A stretch of DNA of 64,000 nucleotides from Sphingomonas sp. Leaf230. GTDB lineage: Bacteria > Pseudomonadota > Alphaproteobacteria > Sphingomonadales > Sphingomonadaceae. The stretch covers positions 215,131 through 279,130 of the forward strand of contig NZ_LMKW01000010.1 in assembly GCF_001421745.1 (NCBI RefSeq). The letters are read 5' to 3'. Numbering within the stretch: the first letter of the stretch is position 1; each line of letters starts with the position of its first letter. Below are positions 11,981 to 25,418 of this stretch, piece after piece. The notes under the pieces are model-generated. The model made no database searches, had not been told where the DNA came from, and worked only from the letters and a program-made list of their open reading frames with translations. The translations under genes were made by a program, and so were the position numbers.

Positions 11981-13090
11981 GTGCACATGCTGGTAACGAT
12001 GAGCGCAATGCTGTTGACGGCTGCCCCCGTTCACGTGACGGCCGCGCCGATAGCGTTGCCCGGCGTCGGTGCGAGCGTGGCGCTGCCCGGCGCGGTAGTG
12101 TCGCCGTTCGCGGGTGACTTCCAACCCGTCACGGCGATGGCGGTTTCGCCGCTAGCGCTCGCCGCGTCGCTTCCAGCGATCGAGATTTTCACCCAGGGGC
12201 TGCCGACGCAGGACATTCCGCCGGTCGGTCCCGCTCCACTGGGGACTCCGCCCGTCCAGCGGACGTCCAACGACATCATCGTCACCGGCCGCAAGGAAAC
12301 CGCGGGCGATCCGCTGCGCGCGGTCAACGCCGAGTCGTTCGCGGTGACGCAGAAGGTCGACGACGCGGTGATCGGCCCGGTCGCGCGAACCTACAAGAAG
12401 ACCGTGCCGAGCCCCATTCGACGCGGCATCCACAATTTCCTCTACAATCTGCGCGAGCCGATCGTCTTCCTGAACTTCCTGCTCCAGTTCAAGCCAGGCA
12501 AGGCCGCGGAGACGGTCGGGCGGTTCGCGATCAACACGACGATCGGCGTGGCCGGCGTGCTCGACATGGCCAAGAAGAAGCCGTTCCACCTGCCACGGCG
12601 GTCGAACGGGTTCGCCAACACGCTCGGCTATTACGGGGTCAAGAACGGCCCGTTCCTGTTCCTGCCGCTGGTCGGACCGACGACGATCCGCGATCTGCTA
12701 GGCGGTGCGATCGATCGCCTGATCCTGCCGGTCGCCATCGGCAAGCCGTTCACCAGCACGGCGTACGCGATCCCCGCGGGCATCCTGGGTGCGCTCGATC
12801 ACCGGTCTGAGTTCGACCAGACGCTAAAGGACCTGCACGACAATTCGCCCGATCCGTACGCGGCGACCCGGTCGTTCTATCTCAACCGGCGGCAGGCGGA
12901 GATCGACCACCTCCACGGGCGGGTCGAGGGTGATCCGGCGGGGATGTCGGGGCCGCCGCCGAGTGTCGTGCCGTTCGTGCCGAGCGATCTGGAGCCTGGG
13001 GCTAGGCCGGTATCGGAGGTGCCGATGGAGGCTCCGGTGGTCGCGACGCCTGAGGTTGATGCGAAGCCCGCGGCCGAAACCGGTCAGTAG
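11981..13090 (+). CDS. mlaA: MlaA (VacJ) family outer-membrane lipid-asymmetry protein
   Basis: The MlaA core is clear: YKKTVPSPIRRGIHNFLYNL, then EPIVFLNFLLQ, AINTTIGVAGVLDMA and GYYGVKNGPFLFLPL, then PTTIRDLLGG. In the Mla pathway MlaA extracts mislocalised phospholipids from the outer leaflet and hands them to periplasmic MlaC. The N-terminus has a hydrophobic signal, but there is no Cys that could form a lipobox, unlike classical MlaA lipoproteins. A low-complexity tail (from about 310) is Pro/Val/Glu-rich. The start is uncertain: GTG 11981 has AGGG at good distance; ATG 11987 or 11999 are alternatives. No other mla genes are nearby. Confidence 0.88.
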   Translation: MHMLVTMSAMLLTAAPVHVTAAPIALPGVGASVALPGAVVSPFAGDFQPVTAMAVSPLALAASLPAIEIFTQGLPTQDIPPVGPAPLGTPPVQRTSNDIIVTGRKETAGDPLRAVNAESFAVTQKVDDAVIGPVARTYKKTVPSPIRRGIHNFLYNLREPIVFLNFLLQFKPGKAAETVGRFAINTTIGVAGVLDMAKKKPFHLPRRSNGFANTLGYYGVKNGPFLFLPLVGPTTIRDLLGGAIDRLILPVAIGKPFTSTAYAIPAGILGALDHRSEFDQTLKDLHDNSPDPYAATRSFYLNRRQAEIDHLHGRVEGDPAGMSGPPPSVVPFVPSDLEPGARPVSEVPMEAPVVATPEVDAKPAAETGQ

Positions 13091-13131
13091 AAGGGGACGG
13101 AGCCGAATCTTCGCCCGTCGTCCTCCCCTCC

Positions 13132-13265
13132 CCGTTCGTGCTGAGTAGGGACCGAGTAACTTCGCAGAAGCGTATCGAGGGCTCGTATCGAAGCATGGGT
13201 TCCGCGCGCCAACCTGTCCTTCGATACGCCGCTTCAACAAGTTCAGAGGCTACTCGGGACGAATG
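13132..13265. repeat. palindromic repeat, family C copy 1
   Basis: The left half reads CTGAGTAG...CGAGTA...GTATCGA and the right half CCTTCGATACG...GTTCAGAGGCTACTCGG. The halves are imperfect inverted copies, a REP-doublet design. A shorter relative lies at 31159-31235. Confidence 0.75.
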
Positions 13266-13342
13266 GATTGTGGGGATCAGCGCGTCTTCGCGCGTGTGGC
13301 ACGAGTACCTGAGTGAAGAGCGACTACCGACCCTACCCAATC

Positions 13343-13449
13343 ACCACCCCGGCGGAGGCCGGGGCCCAGTCGGGGGACGTTGAAAACTAGCGACTGCGCT
13401 TCCTTACTGCGACCTCACCAACTGGGCCCCGGCTTCCGCCGGGGAGGTG
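13343..13449. repeat. REPIN-like unit, family A copy 1 (107 bp)
   Basis: The left arm begins ACCACCCCGGCGGAGGCC and the right arm ends CTTCCGCCGGGGAGGTG. The arms are about 28 bp with few mismatches around a core of about 50 bp. It is one of five copies of nearly equal length in this window. Confidence 0.88.
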
Positions 13450-13500
13450 CAATACCAAGGAGCGTCCGGGCACTTTCGCCCGCTGCCCCATGCTAAGCCC

Positions 13501-14802
13501 TCAGACTTCGCTCACCAGCAGCTTGTCGATCCGCCGCCCGTCGAGATCGACGATCTCGAACTTCCAGCCCTGCTCGACGAAGCTCTCGCCCTCGCCCGGC
13601 AGATGACGGAACACCGACAGCGCGAGACCGGCGACCGTCGCGTAGTCCCGGTCCTCGGGCAGGTCGATGCCGAGCCGGTCGGCGAGCGAATCCGCCGCCA
13701 TCGTCCCCGCCACCAGCAACGAGCCGTCGTCGCGCACCACGACCGAAGGCGCATCGTCCGGATCCGAGTCCGACTTGAACTCACCCGCGATCGCCGCGAG
13801 CAGGTCCGCCGGCGTAACGATGCCTTCGAAATGGCCGTATTCGTCGTGGATCAGAGCCATCGGCACCTCGGCTTCGCGCAGCGCCAGCAGCGCATCCATC
13901 GCGTCGATCTGGTCGATTACCACCGGCGCTTTCCGCATCAGCGCGCGCAGGTCGATCGGTTCGCCGCGGAACAGCGCCGCGGCAATGTCGCGCGCTTGGA
14001 CGACGCCCTTGACCGTATCGATCGAGCCTTCGCCGACCGGCAGGCGGGTGTGCTGCGATGCGAGCAGCGTCTCGCGGATCTCGTCGGGGCCCCAGTCGCA
14101 GTCGAGCCAGTCGATCTCGGTGCGCGGCGTCATCACTTCGCGGACCGGGCGGTCGGCGAGGCGGACGACGCCCGAGATGATCGAGCGCTCATGCTCCTCG
14201 ATGATTCCCGATTTCGACGCTTCGGCAACGATCATGTGGAGTTCTTCGGCAGTGACGTGCTCTTCCGATTCGCGGTTCAGGCGGAGCGCGCGGAAGATCA
14301 GCGCACTGGTCGAATCGAGCACCCAGACGATCGGCGCGGTGCCGATCGCGAGCCAGCGCATGACCGGCGCCATGAACGAGGCGATCGCCTCGGGCGCGCG
14401 CAACGCGAACTGCTTTGGCACGAGTTCACCGATGATCAGCGACGCGTATGTGGTGAGGCCGATGACGATCGCGAACCCGGCGGTCTCCGCAGTCGACGCG
14501 GACAGGCCCCAGGCCTGCAACCGCGCGGCGGTCGGCATGCCCAGGCTGGAGCCCGAATAGGCACCCGCGAGGATGCCGATCAGCGTGATGCCGATCTGGA
14601 CGGTCGACAGGAACTTGCCCGGATCGGCGGCGAGCACCAGCGCAGCGCGCGCGCCCTTCTTGCCCGAGCGCGCCATCGCCTCAAGCCGGGCTTTACGCGC
14701 GGAGACGATCGCGAGTTCGCTCATCGCGAACACGCCGTTCAACGCGACGAGCGCGAGGATGATCGCGACGTCGATCCAGGGGAAGGGGGGAAGCGGTGCC
14801 AT
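13501..14802 (-). CDS. CNNM/CorC (hemolysin C) family transporter
   Basis: This 433-residue membrane protein starts at the ATG at 14802, just before the hydrophobic stretch IDVAIILALVALNGVFAMSE. Parts: DUF21/CNNM transmembrane domain with several helices (about 1-185, including IGITLIGILAGAYSG and IIGELVPKQFAL), a CBS pair (about 205-330, VREVMTPRTEIDWL onward), and a CorC_HlyC C-terminal domain. The family is linked to magnesium/cobalt efflux or Mg homeostasis; the old haemolysin name is misleading. In-frame codons upstream of 14802 are low-complexity and overlap the divergent OmpA gene's promoter. It is convergent with mlaA. Confidence 0.92.
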   Translation of the reverse strand: MAPLPPFPWIDVAIILALVALNGVFAMSELAIVSARKARLEAMARSGKKGARAALVLAADPGKFLSTVQIGITLIGILAGAYSGSSLGMPTAARLQAWGLSASTAETAGFAIVIGLTTYASLIIGELVPKQFALRAPEAIASFMAPVMRWLAIGTAPIVWVLDSTSALIFRALRLNRESEEHVTAEELHMIVAEASKSGIIEEHERSIISGVVRLADRPVREVMTPRTEIDWLDCDWGPDEIRETLLASQHTRLPVGEGSIDTVKGVVQARDIAAALFRGEPIDLRALMRKAPVVIDQIDAMDALLALREAEVPMALIHDEYGHFEGIVTPADLLAAIAGEFKSDSDPDDAPSVVVRDDGSLLVAGTMAADSLADRLGIDLPEDRDYATVAGLALSVFRHLPGEGESFVEQGWKFEIVDLDGRRIDKLLVSEV

Positions 14803-14997
14803 TGGCTCACGCGCTCTTTGCAGGACAACGGTCCGTCGCACAACCGTCCTTACGTACTGGCCTGCGCATACTCGACATCGGACCGCGAAGATGGTCAGGC
14901 TCGGTTCAGTGCGCAGGCGGAACAATCGTCGCGACACCGGGTTATCGGCGGTATCAGGCACGAAGCCTTCATTCGTCATGTCTCAGGGAGATTATCT

Positions 14998-15672
14998 ATG
15001 AAAACCAAGATGTTCGCAGGCGCTGCAATCGCCGCACTGATCGCTACCAGCGGCTGCACCACCGATCCCGAGACGGGTCGCCAGACGATCTCGAAGACCG
15101 CACTGGGCGGCATTGGCGGCGCGCTCGGCGGCTATCTGCTCGGCGACGTGGTCGGTGGACGGCATGACCGGACCGAAAAGCTGCTCGGCGCGGGCATCGG
15201 TGGTCTCGCGGGTGCGGGCATCGGCGCGTACATGGACAAGCAGGAGCGCGACCTGCGCGCGCGCACCGCGGGCACCGACGTGCAGGTGATCCGTCAGGGC
15301 GACGACCTGGTGCTCAACATACCGTCGGGCATCACCTTCGCGTATGACAGCGCGAACGTGCAGCCGCAGTTCCAGCGGACGCTCGACCAGGTCGCGGATA
15401 CGCTGTCGCAGTACAACCAGACCTATGTCGACGTGTACGGGCACACCGATTCGACCGGCAGCGATGCATATAACCAGACGCTGTCGGAGCGTCGCGCGCG
15501 CTCGGTCGCGGATTACCTATCGGGCCACGGCGTGCAGGCGGCGCGGATCGGGACGCGGGGCTACGGCAAGACGCAGCCGATCGCGTCGAATGATACCGAT
15601 GCGGGCCGGGCAGCGAACCGTCGCGTCGAGGTGAAGATCGTGCCGATCACGCAGAACGACCTGCGCCAGTAA
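14998..15672 (+). CDS. OmpA family peptidoglycan-associated lipoprotein with glycine zipper
   Basis: This 224-residue lipoprotein has signal and lipobox ATSGC with acylated C20. A glycine-zipper segment follows (GGIGGALGGYLLGDVVGG and GAGIGGLAGAGIGAY, about 38-80). The OmpA C-terminal domain (about 105-215) carries VYGHTDSTGSDAYNQTLSER and the NRRVEVKI ending. It probably anchors the outer membrane to peptidoglycan. The start has AGGGAG 8 bases upstream. The frame stays open far upstream (to 13447), but that stretch is antisense to the CNNM gene and is an artefact of high GC. Confidence 0.95.
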   Translation: MKTKMFAGAAIAALIATSGCTTDPETGRQTISKTALGGIGGALGGYLLGDVVGGRHDRTEKLLGAGIGGLAGAGIGAYMDKQERDLRARTAGTDVQVIRQGDDLVLNIPSGITFAYDSANVQPQFQRTLDQVADTLSQYNQTYVDVYGHTDSTGSDAYNQTLSERRARSVADYLSGHGVQAARIGTRGYGKTQPIASNDTDAGRAANRRVEVKIVPITQNDLRQ

Positions 15673-15708
15673 GCTGGGCCTATCGAGGATATTCCCCCCT
15701 CGCCTACC

Positions 15709-15786
15709 GTTCCCCCGCGAAAGCGGGGGTCCAAGAGCCAAGAGCGTTACGACTGGTACCCTGGGCTCCCGCCTTCGCGGGAGAAC
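15709..15786. repeat. palindromic repeat, family B copy 1
   Basis: Arms GTTCCCCCGCGAAAGCGGG and CCCGCCTTCGCGGGAGAAC flank a short spacer. It sits between the OmpA lipoprotein and csaA, which converge on it. Confidence 0.82.
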
Positions 15787-15810
15787 GGAGTTAGGCTGTG
15801 ACCGGACGGT

Positions 15811-16158
15811 TCAAAACAGCCGCCCGCCGTTCGGGACGTGTCCGGTCGGCGAGATCAGCACGACCTTCCCATCGGCATCGGGGAAGCCGAGCGTCAGGAC
15901 TTCGGACATCATCGGGCCGATCTGGCGCGGCGGGAAGTTGACGACCGCAGCGACCTGACGCCCGACCAACGTCTCAGGCGTATAATGCTCGGTAATCTGC
16001 GCGGACGAGCGCTTTACGCCGATCTCTGCGCCGAAATCGATCCGCAGCTTGATCGCGGGTTTGCGTGCTTCGGGAAACGGTTCGGCCTCGACGATCGTGC
16101 CGACGCGGATGTCGACCTTCTCGAAGTCCGCGAACGTGATCACCTCAGAAATCGACAT
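15811..16158 (-). CDS. csaA: tRNA-binding protein CsaA
   Basis: This 115-residue protein is almost exactly CsaA length. It has the EMAP-II-like OB fold: [20 protein letters not shown], the [20 protein letters not shown] segment and the closing [12 protein letters not shown]. CsaA forms dimers that bind tRNA and have been described as export-related chaperones; the physiological role is still unclear. Its start overlaps the end of the upstream GST-like gene by 14 bp, so the two are co-translated. Confidence 0.93.
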   Translation of the reverse strand: MSISEVITFADFEKVDIRVGTIVEAEPFPEARKPAIKLRIDFGAEIGVKRSSAQITEHYTPETLVGRQVAAVVNFPPRQIGPMMSEVLTLGFPDADGKVVLISPTGHVPNGGRLF

Positions 16159-16819
16159 TGTCGTAGTGCGCCGGGGGTGAGATCAGCTCCATCCGTTCGG
16201 ACAGCAGCGGCCGAAAGCTCGGGCGGCTCTTGAAGCCGCGATACCAGCGCGCGGTCTGGTCGTGGCCCTTCCAGTCGATCCCGCCGAGATAATCGGTGAC
16301 CGAAATCTGCGCGGCTGCCGCAAGATCGGCGAGGCTCATCGTCGCGCCGCCGAGCCAGTTCCGGTGATCGAGCAGGTAATCCATATAGTCGAGATGCCCG
16401 ACCGCGGCCTTCATCGCCTCGCGCAAGCCCTTCGCGTCAGGCGCGGTGCGGTGCGCGAGGCGCTTGACCATGCGTTCGTGGAGCAGCGGTCCGGTGACGT
16501 CGCGGTAGAAATGCGTGTCGAACCACGTGACCAGCCGGCGGATCTCGGCGCGATTGGTCGCGGTGCCGTTGATCATCGCCGCCTTCTCGACGGTCTCCTC
16601 GAAGAATTCGCAGATCGCCATCGAATCGATCAGCGGTGCCACGCCGCGCGACGCGTCGACCATCACCGGGGTCTGGCCGGCGGGGTTCATGTCCATGAAC
16701 TCGTCGCGGCGATCCCAGGGCGATTCGCGGACCAGTTCGTAGCCGACCCCCTTCTCGCCCAGCAGCAGGCGCACCTTTCGCGAGAAGGGACACAGGGGGA
16801 ATTGATAAAGCTGCCACAT
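16145..16819 (-). CDS. fzlA: glutathione S-transferase-like protein, FzlA-like
   Basis: This is a 224-residue GST fold: thioredoxin-like N-domain with [19 protein letters not shown] and the cis-Pro segment AGQTPVMVD, then a helical C-domain with [16 protein letters not shown]. The tail [13 protein letters not shown]...[10 protein letters not shown] resembles alphaproteobacterial FzlA (FtsZ-localised protein A), a GST relative that binds FtsZ and regulates constriction rather than conjugating glutathione. Gene order (this gene, then gltB/gltD, uppP and an NDUFA9-like gene) also recalls clusters in other alphaproteobacteria. The FzlA assignment is inference; the GST fold is certain. It overlaps csaA by 14 bp. 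Confidence 0.75.
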   Translation of the reverse strand: MWQLYQFPLCPFSRKVRLLLGEKGVGYELVRESPWDRRDEFMDMNPAGQTPVMVDASRGVAPLIDSMAICEFFEETVEKAAMINGTATNRAEIRRLVTWFDTHFYRDVTGPLLHERMVKRLAHRTAPDAKGLREAMKAAVGHLDYMDYLLDHRNWLGGATMSLADLAAAAQISVTDYLGGIDWKGHDQTARWYRGFKSRPSFRPLLSERMELISPPAHYDNVDF

Positions 16820-16899
16820 GCCATCCGTTTAGGCGGTGGGGGGCGGCTGTGTCACTAGCGCGGGTTGGGTGGCGTGGCGTTTGTGGCGATAAGATTCTG

Positions 16900-17030
16900 T
16901 TCGCGCGGAGGCGCAGAGAGCGCTGAGGTGTTGCGCTTGTCGCGAAGCGAGCATTCCGACAGCACGCGTTGGAGTGCAAGCAGCCCGTTCCGGGCGAACC
17001 CCCTCCGCGTCCTCCGCGCCTCTGCGCGAA
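16900..17030. repeat. inverted repeat, family F (about 131 bp)
   Basis: TTCGCGCGGAGGCGCAGAG at 16900 is mirrored by CTCCGCGCCTCTGCGCGAA ending at 17030. Inner matching segments GCTTGTCGCGAAGCGAGC and CAGCACGCGTTGG lie between. Only one copy was seen in the window. Confidence 0.7.
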
Positions 17031-17042
17031 ACCAACTTACTA

Positions 17043-17150
17043 CACCTCCCCGGCGAAGGCCGGGGCCCAATTGGAAAGGTCGCTGTAACGGAGCCCTGCC
17101 CTTCGTTAGGGACGTCCCCCAATTGGGCCCCGGCCTTCGCCGGGGTGGTG
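17043..17150. repeat. REPIN-like unit, family A copy 2 (108 bp)
   Basis: Arms CACCTCCCCGGCGAAGGCC and GGCCTTCGCCGGGGTGGTG extend to CCCAATTGG / CCCCCAATTGGG. The core contains GGTCGCTGTAACGG, the reverse complement of the core segment in copy 5 (CCGTTACCACGACC, nearly), so this copy is inserted in the opposite orientation. Confidence 0.9.
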
Positions 17151-17166
17151 TTTGTCTGGCGTCGCT

Positions 17167-21689
<4,523 letters not shown>

Positions 21690-21693
<4 letters not shown>

Positions 21694-23132
21694 GCCGCGA
21701 CCTTCGCGTTCGCCGCCTTGGTCTTCAGCCATTTGTGCATCGTCGCGGCGACGTCGCGGCCGTCGCGAATCGCCCAGACGACGAGGCTTGCGCCGCGGAC
21801 GATGTCGCCCGCTGCGAACACGCCGTCGAGCGAGGTCATCAGCGTCTTGCCGTCGACCAGCACGGTGCCCCAGCGGCTCACGCCCAGTTCCGGTGTGGCG
21901 AACAGCGTCGGCAGGTCCTCGGCGTCGAAGCCGAGCGCCTTGATGACGAGATCGGCATCGACCGAATAGTCGCCGGCGGGATCGGGTTCGGGCGCGCGGC
22001 GGCCGCTCGCGTCGGGGGCGCCGAGACGCATCTTCCGCACCTTGACGCTCGACACGACGTCACCGCCGTCGAAGCTTTGCGGGCCTGAAAGCCAAACGAA
22101 CTCGACGCCTTCTTCCTCGGCGTTGGCGACTTCGCGCTGCGATCCGGGCATGTTGGCGCGGTCGCGGCGGTAGAGGCACTTCACCGACTTGGCGCCCTGG
22201 CGGATCGCGGTACGGACGCAGTCCATCGCGGTATCGCCGCCGCCGATCACGACCACGTCCTTGCCCTCCGCATTGAGGCTGCCGTCGTCGAACGCGGGGA
22301 CGGCGTCACCGAAGCCCTTGCGGTTCGAGGCGACAAGGAAGTCGAGTGCCGCGACCACGCCGTTCGATCCGCCACCCGGCAGGTCCATCGCGCGCGCCTT
22401 GTAGACGCCGGTCGCGATCAGGATCGCGTCGTGGCGCTGACGCAGATCGTCGAGGCTCGCGTCGTCGCCGACCGCGAAGCCTTCGTGGAAGACGATGCCG
22501 GCGGCCTTGAGACGCTCGACGCGCCGCATGACGATCGGCTTTTCGAGCTTGAAGCCGGGGATTCCATAGGTGAGCAGCCCGCCCGCGCGGTCGTAGCGAT
22601 CATAGACATGCACGTCATAGCCATGCCCGCGCAGATATTCCGCCGCCGTCAGGCCCGCCGGACCGGCACCGATCACGCCGACCGACTGGCCGCGCGATTT
22701 GCCGGGGACCAGCGGCTCGACCCAGCCATTTTCCCAGGCGGTATCGGTGATGAACTTCTCGACCGAGCCGATCGTGACCGCGCCATGCCCAGTGAATTCG
22801 ATGACGCAATTGCCTTCGCACAGCCGGTCCTGCGGGCAGATCCGGCCGCAGATCTCGGGCATCGTCGAGGTCGCGTTGCTGAGTTCGTACGCCTCGCGGA
22901 GGCGCCCTTCCGCGGTTAACCGGAGCCAATCGGGGATGTGGTTGTGCAGCGGGCAGTGCACCGAACAATAGGGCACGCCGCACTGCGAACAGCGTCCGGC
23001 CTGCTCCTCGGCGGGTTGAACCGCGTATCGCTGCGCGATCTCACGGAAATCCTCCTGCCGCTCATCCGCGGTGCGCTTTGCCGGATAGGATTGCTCCCGC
23101 CCGACAAACTTTAGCATCGAATCGTTCGCCAT
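21690..23132 (-). CDS. gltD: glutamate synthase small subunit
   Basis: This 480-residue beta subunit has N-terminal cysteine clusters (CSQCGVPYCSVHCPL and CGRICPQDRLCEGNC) for two 4Fe-4S centres. An FAD-binding GVIGAGPAGLTAAEYL and an NADPH-binding VVIGGGDTAMDCVRTA motif follow, ending with the SLDGVFAAGDIVRGASLVV signature. It passes electrons from NADPH to GltB. GGAGG precedes the ATG. It is the first gene of the gltD-gltB operon. The 151-bp upstream gap to uppP is AT-rich and likely holds the promoter, but no consensus could be fixed. Confidence 0.97.
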
Positions 23133-23283
23133 ACATGCCTCCGACAGCCGCGTTATTGCGCCATCGGAAGCTTGTCACCGTCAAATCGACCAGTATGTCA
23201 GCATGACTGCCATATTTTTCGATCAAATCGGCGAAGATATGTAAGAACAATTCTCAACAAGGCTTATTTATACCGAAACGGAC

Positions 23284-24093
23284 CTACTTGCTGAGCAGCC
23301 AGACCAGCGCAGCCGAGCCGGCAGCTACCCGGTACCAGGCAAAAGGCACGAACCCGTGCTTGGTGACGATCCCGACGAACCACTTCACCACCAGCAGCGC
23401 GACGATGAACGACACCGCAGCGCCGATCGCGATCGCGCCAAGCCCGACCCCGCCGCCGCTCGCGATCGCATCGCGGTTCTTTAGCAGTTCGAGCGCGCTT
23501 GCCCCCAGCATCGTCGGGATGGCGAGAAAAAAGCTGAACTCTGCCGCAGTGCGCCGCTCGACACCCAGAGCCAACGCGCCGAGAATCGTCGCACCGGAGC
23601 GGCTGACGCCGGGGACCATCGCGAGGCACTGGAGGAAGCCGATGCCGATCACGGTCTTCAGCGGAATGTCCGCGACGCCGCTGATGTCGCTGCGCGGCGC
23701 GAACCGCTCGACCGCGAGGATCGCGAAGCCGCCGACGATCAGCGCGATCGCGACGACCTCCGCATTCCCGAGCAGTGCCTCGATATACTTGTGCAGCGCA
23801 AGGCCGATCACCGCCGCCGGAATGAACGCGACCACAAGGTTGCGCAGGAACAGCCAGGATTTCGGCTCACGCTTCAACAGCCCCATGCCGACCGCCCAGA
23901 ACGTTCGCCAGTACAGCACGACAATCGCCAGGATCGCGCCGAGCTGGATCACGACGTTGAACACCTCCCAGCGCCCTGCGTCATAGCCGAGCAACCGCGT
24001 CGCGAGGATCAAATGCCCGGTAGAGGAGACAGGCAGGAATTCGGTAATCCCCTCGACGATGCCGAGGAGGATGACGGTGAGAAGTTCGGTCAA
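23284..24093 (-). CDS. uppP: undecaprenyl-diphosphate phosphatase (bacitracin resistance)
   Basis: This 269-residue polytopic membrane protein carries both BacA/UppP signatures: EGITEFLPVSSTGHLIL (14-30) with the catalytic Glu and His, and PGVSRSGATI (161-170). It recycles undecaprenyl pyrophosphate to the monophosphate carrier for peptidoglycan and other glycan synthesis. Length and seven-to-eight predicted helices fit the family. It follows the NDUFA9-like gene by 58 bp on the same strand, probably as one transcript. Confidence 0.97.
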   Translation of the reverse strand: MTELLTVILLGIVEGITEFLPVSSTGHLILATRLLGYDAGRWEVFNVVIQLGAILAIVVLYWRTFWAVGMGLLKREPKSWLFLRNLVVAFIPAAVIGLALHKYIEALLGNAEVVAIALIVGGFAILAVERFAPRSDISGVADIPLKTVIGIGFLQCLAMVPGVSRSGATILGALALGVERRTAAEFSFFLAIPTMLGASALELLKNRDAIASGGGVGLGAIAIGAAVSFIVALLVVKWFVGIVTKHGFVPFAWYRVAAGSAALVWLLSK

Positions 24094-24151
24094 GCGGGAG
24101 CTCCGGCGCGGTAGATCAAGGCAGTCTCAGGAGTACGTAGCACGCGAACGA

Positions 24152-25105
24152 TCAGGCGACATGGACTTCCGCATGCGTCTCGGCGCGACGGCCGAACCGC
24201 CCAGCCTTGCGGAACCGCACCAGCCAGCCCGGCGCCACCGTCGACAGCGGCGTCGCCTCGATCCCGAACGCGGCGAGGCCATCGGTTCCGGTGACGATAT
24301 TGTCGGTCTGCAGCATCGTCCACTGGTCCTTGGTGATCGGCGCACCGGGCAGGAAGCCGCCCTTGGCGATCAGCGCCCCGGCAAAGTCCGGCAGCTCGAC
24401 GATCGAAGGGTTGCGACCGATTGTCTTGGCGATCCAGCGGATGAGATTGCCCATCGTGATGATGTCGGGCCCGCCGAGCTCGAAGGTCTTGCCGCCGAAC
24501 ACCTCGGGATCGGACGCCGCTGCGACCACAGCGTCCGCCACGTTGCCGACGAACACCGGTTGGAACTTCGCGCCTGCGCGCAGCACCGGAACCACCGGTG
24601 CCTTGGCGATCATGCCGGCGAAGCGGTTCACGAACTGGTCTTCCTGGCCGAACACGATCGACGGCCGCAGGATCGTCGCGTTGGGGAACGCCTCGAGCAC
24701 GGCTGCCTCGCCCTGCCCCTTCGACTTGCCGTACGCGGAGGCAGACTCTCGGTCCGCGCCGATCGCCGAGACGTGCACAAGCGCGCCTACGCCGGCCTTC
24801 GCCGCCGCCTGCGCTACGATCTGCGCGCCAAGTGCCTGAACGCGCTGGAAATCGCCCGCGAGCACGCCGACCAGATTCACCACCACGTCCGACCCGTGCA
24901 CCGCATGCGCGATCGTCTCGGGCTTGGTGACGTCGGCACCGACGAACTGCGTCTGGCCGAGCCCGCCGAGCGGTTTCAGGAAGAACGCCTGCCGTGGATC
25001 GCGCTGCGCGATGCGGACGCGTGCGCCCGTCGCCAGCAGCGCCTGTGCGACATAGCGGCCGACGAAACCGCCGCCCCCGATCAGCGTCACCAGTTTGTCG
25101 TTCAT
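24152..25105 (-). CDS. NDUFA9-like SDR family NAD(P)-binding protein (complex I-associated)
   Basis: This 317-residue atypical short-chain dehydrogenase has an N-terminal Rossmann motif, LIGGGGFVGRYVAQALL (8-24), and conserved blocks SAIGADRESASAYGKSKGQG and ATILRPSIVFGQED. Relatives are the mitochondrial complex I 39-kDa subunit NDUFA9 and its alphaproteobacterial counterparts, which bind NADPH and may assist complex I or ubiquinone metabolism. The start ATG at 25105 precedes MNDKLVTL; codons further upstream reach towards the tRNA-Leu promoter. It sits upstream of uppP. Confidence 0.87.
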   Translation of the reverse strand: MNDKLVTLIGGGGFVGRYVAQALLATGARVRIAQRDPRQAFFLKPLGGLGQTQFVGADVTKPETIAHAVHGSDVVVNLVGVLAGDFQRVQALGAQIVAQAAAKAGVGALVHVSAIGADRESASAYGKSKGQGEAAVLEAFPNATILRPSIVFGQEDQFVNRFAGMIAKAPVVPVLRAGAKFQPVFVGNVADAVVAAASDPEVFGGKTFELGGPDIITMGNLIRWIAKTIGRNPSIVELPDFAGALIAKGGFLPGAPITKDQWTMLQTDNIVTGTDGLAAFGIEATPLSTVAPGWLVRFRKAGRFGRRAETHAEVHVA

Positions 25106-25171
25106 CGCGCGTCCGTCCACTTTGTTTTGCCTGCCAATCACGAATAACCCCTTGCCCCAGCGATAGGGTTG

Positions 25172-25200
25172 TTGACAAGCATCGCGACCCTCCCCTAGAG
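25172..25200 (+). promoter_or_regulatory. sigma-70 promoter of tRNA-Leu
   Basis: TTGACA (25172-25177), a 17-bp spacer, then CTAGAG (25195-25200). It is placed 17 bp before the mature tRNA start. Confidence 0.75.
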
Positions 25201-25217
25201 GCGCCCTCCTACCCCGT

Positions 25218-25304
25218 GCCCGGATGGCGGAATTGGTAGACGCACCAGCTTCAGGTGCTGGCGATCGCAAGGTCGTGGAGGTTCGAGTCCTCTTCCGGGC
25301 ACCA
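25218..25304 (+). tRNA. tRNA-Leu(CAG)
   Basis: This 87-nt class II tRNA has acceptor GCCCGG paired with CCGGGC, discriminator A and encoded CCA. D-arm GGCGGAATTGGTAGAC, anticodon arm CCAGC-TTCAGGT-GCTGG (anticodon CAG), a long variable arm and the T-arm GGTTCGAGTCC are present. A 7-bp inverted repeat (CTATAAG 25307-25313 / CTTATAG 25322-25328) follows directly and may stop transcription. Confidence 0.97.
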
Positions 25305-25360
25305 CACTATAAGCATTGCGCCTTATAGACGATCAAGCTGCGCATCACTGGGTGCCGCGC

Positions 25361-25389
25361 TTGACTTGTAGGACAATGTTGCTCAGATG
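25361..25389 (+). promoter_or_regulatory. possible promoter of the toxin gene
   Basis: TTGACT (25361-25366), 17 bp, then CAGATG (25384-25389). The -35 is good and the -10 weak. It lies 30 bp before the toxin ATG. Confidence 0.35.
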
Positions 25390-25418
25390 TTCTCACCGCA
25401 AAGACAGCGGGGGATGGC

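Larger units (their letters stand above)
13091..13500. other. 410-bp gap filled by two palindromic repeats
   Basis: No gene is supported here. The gap between mlaA and the convergent CNNM transporter gene holds a family C repeat (13132-13265) and a family A unit (13343-13449). Short open frames crossing it are made of repeat sequence. Confidence 0.8.
16820..17166. other. 347-bp gap between fzlA-like gene and gltB, repeat-filled
   Basis: No gene is supported. It contains a family F inverted repeat (16900-17030) directly followed by a family A REPIN-like unit (17043-17150). Short open frames here encode only repeat-derived peptides such as GPGLRRGG. Confidence 0.8.

Noticed and set aside
13447..14997. 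Long open frame upstream of and in frame with the OmpA lipoprotein
   Set aside because: It is antisense to the CNNM transporter gene; codons are Arg/Asp-rich as expected of a high-GC antisense frame, and a clear start with lipobox lies at 14998.
16855..17070. Small open frames with peptides like GPGLRRGG, PRLRGDDD and FPAKAGIQ in gaps
   Set aside because: These are translations of the dispersed palindromic repeats, seen at several loci in different frames.
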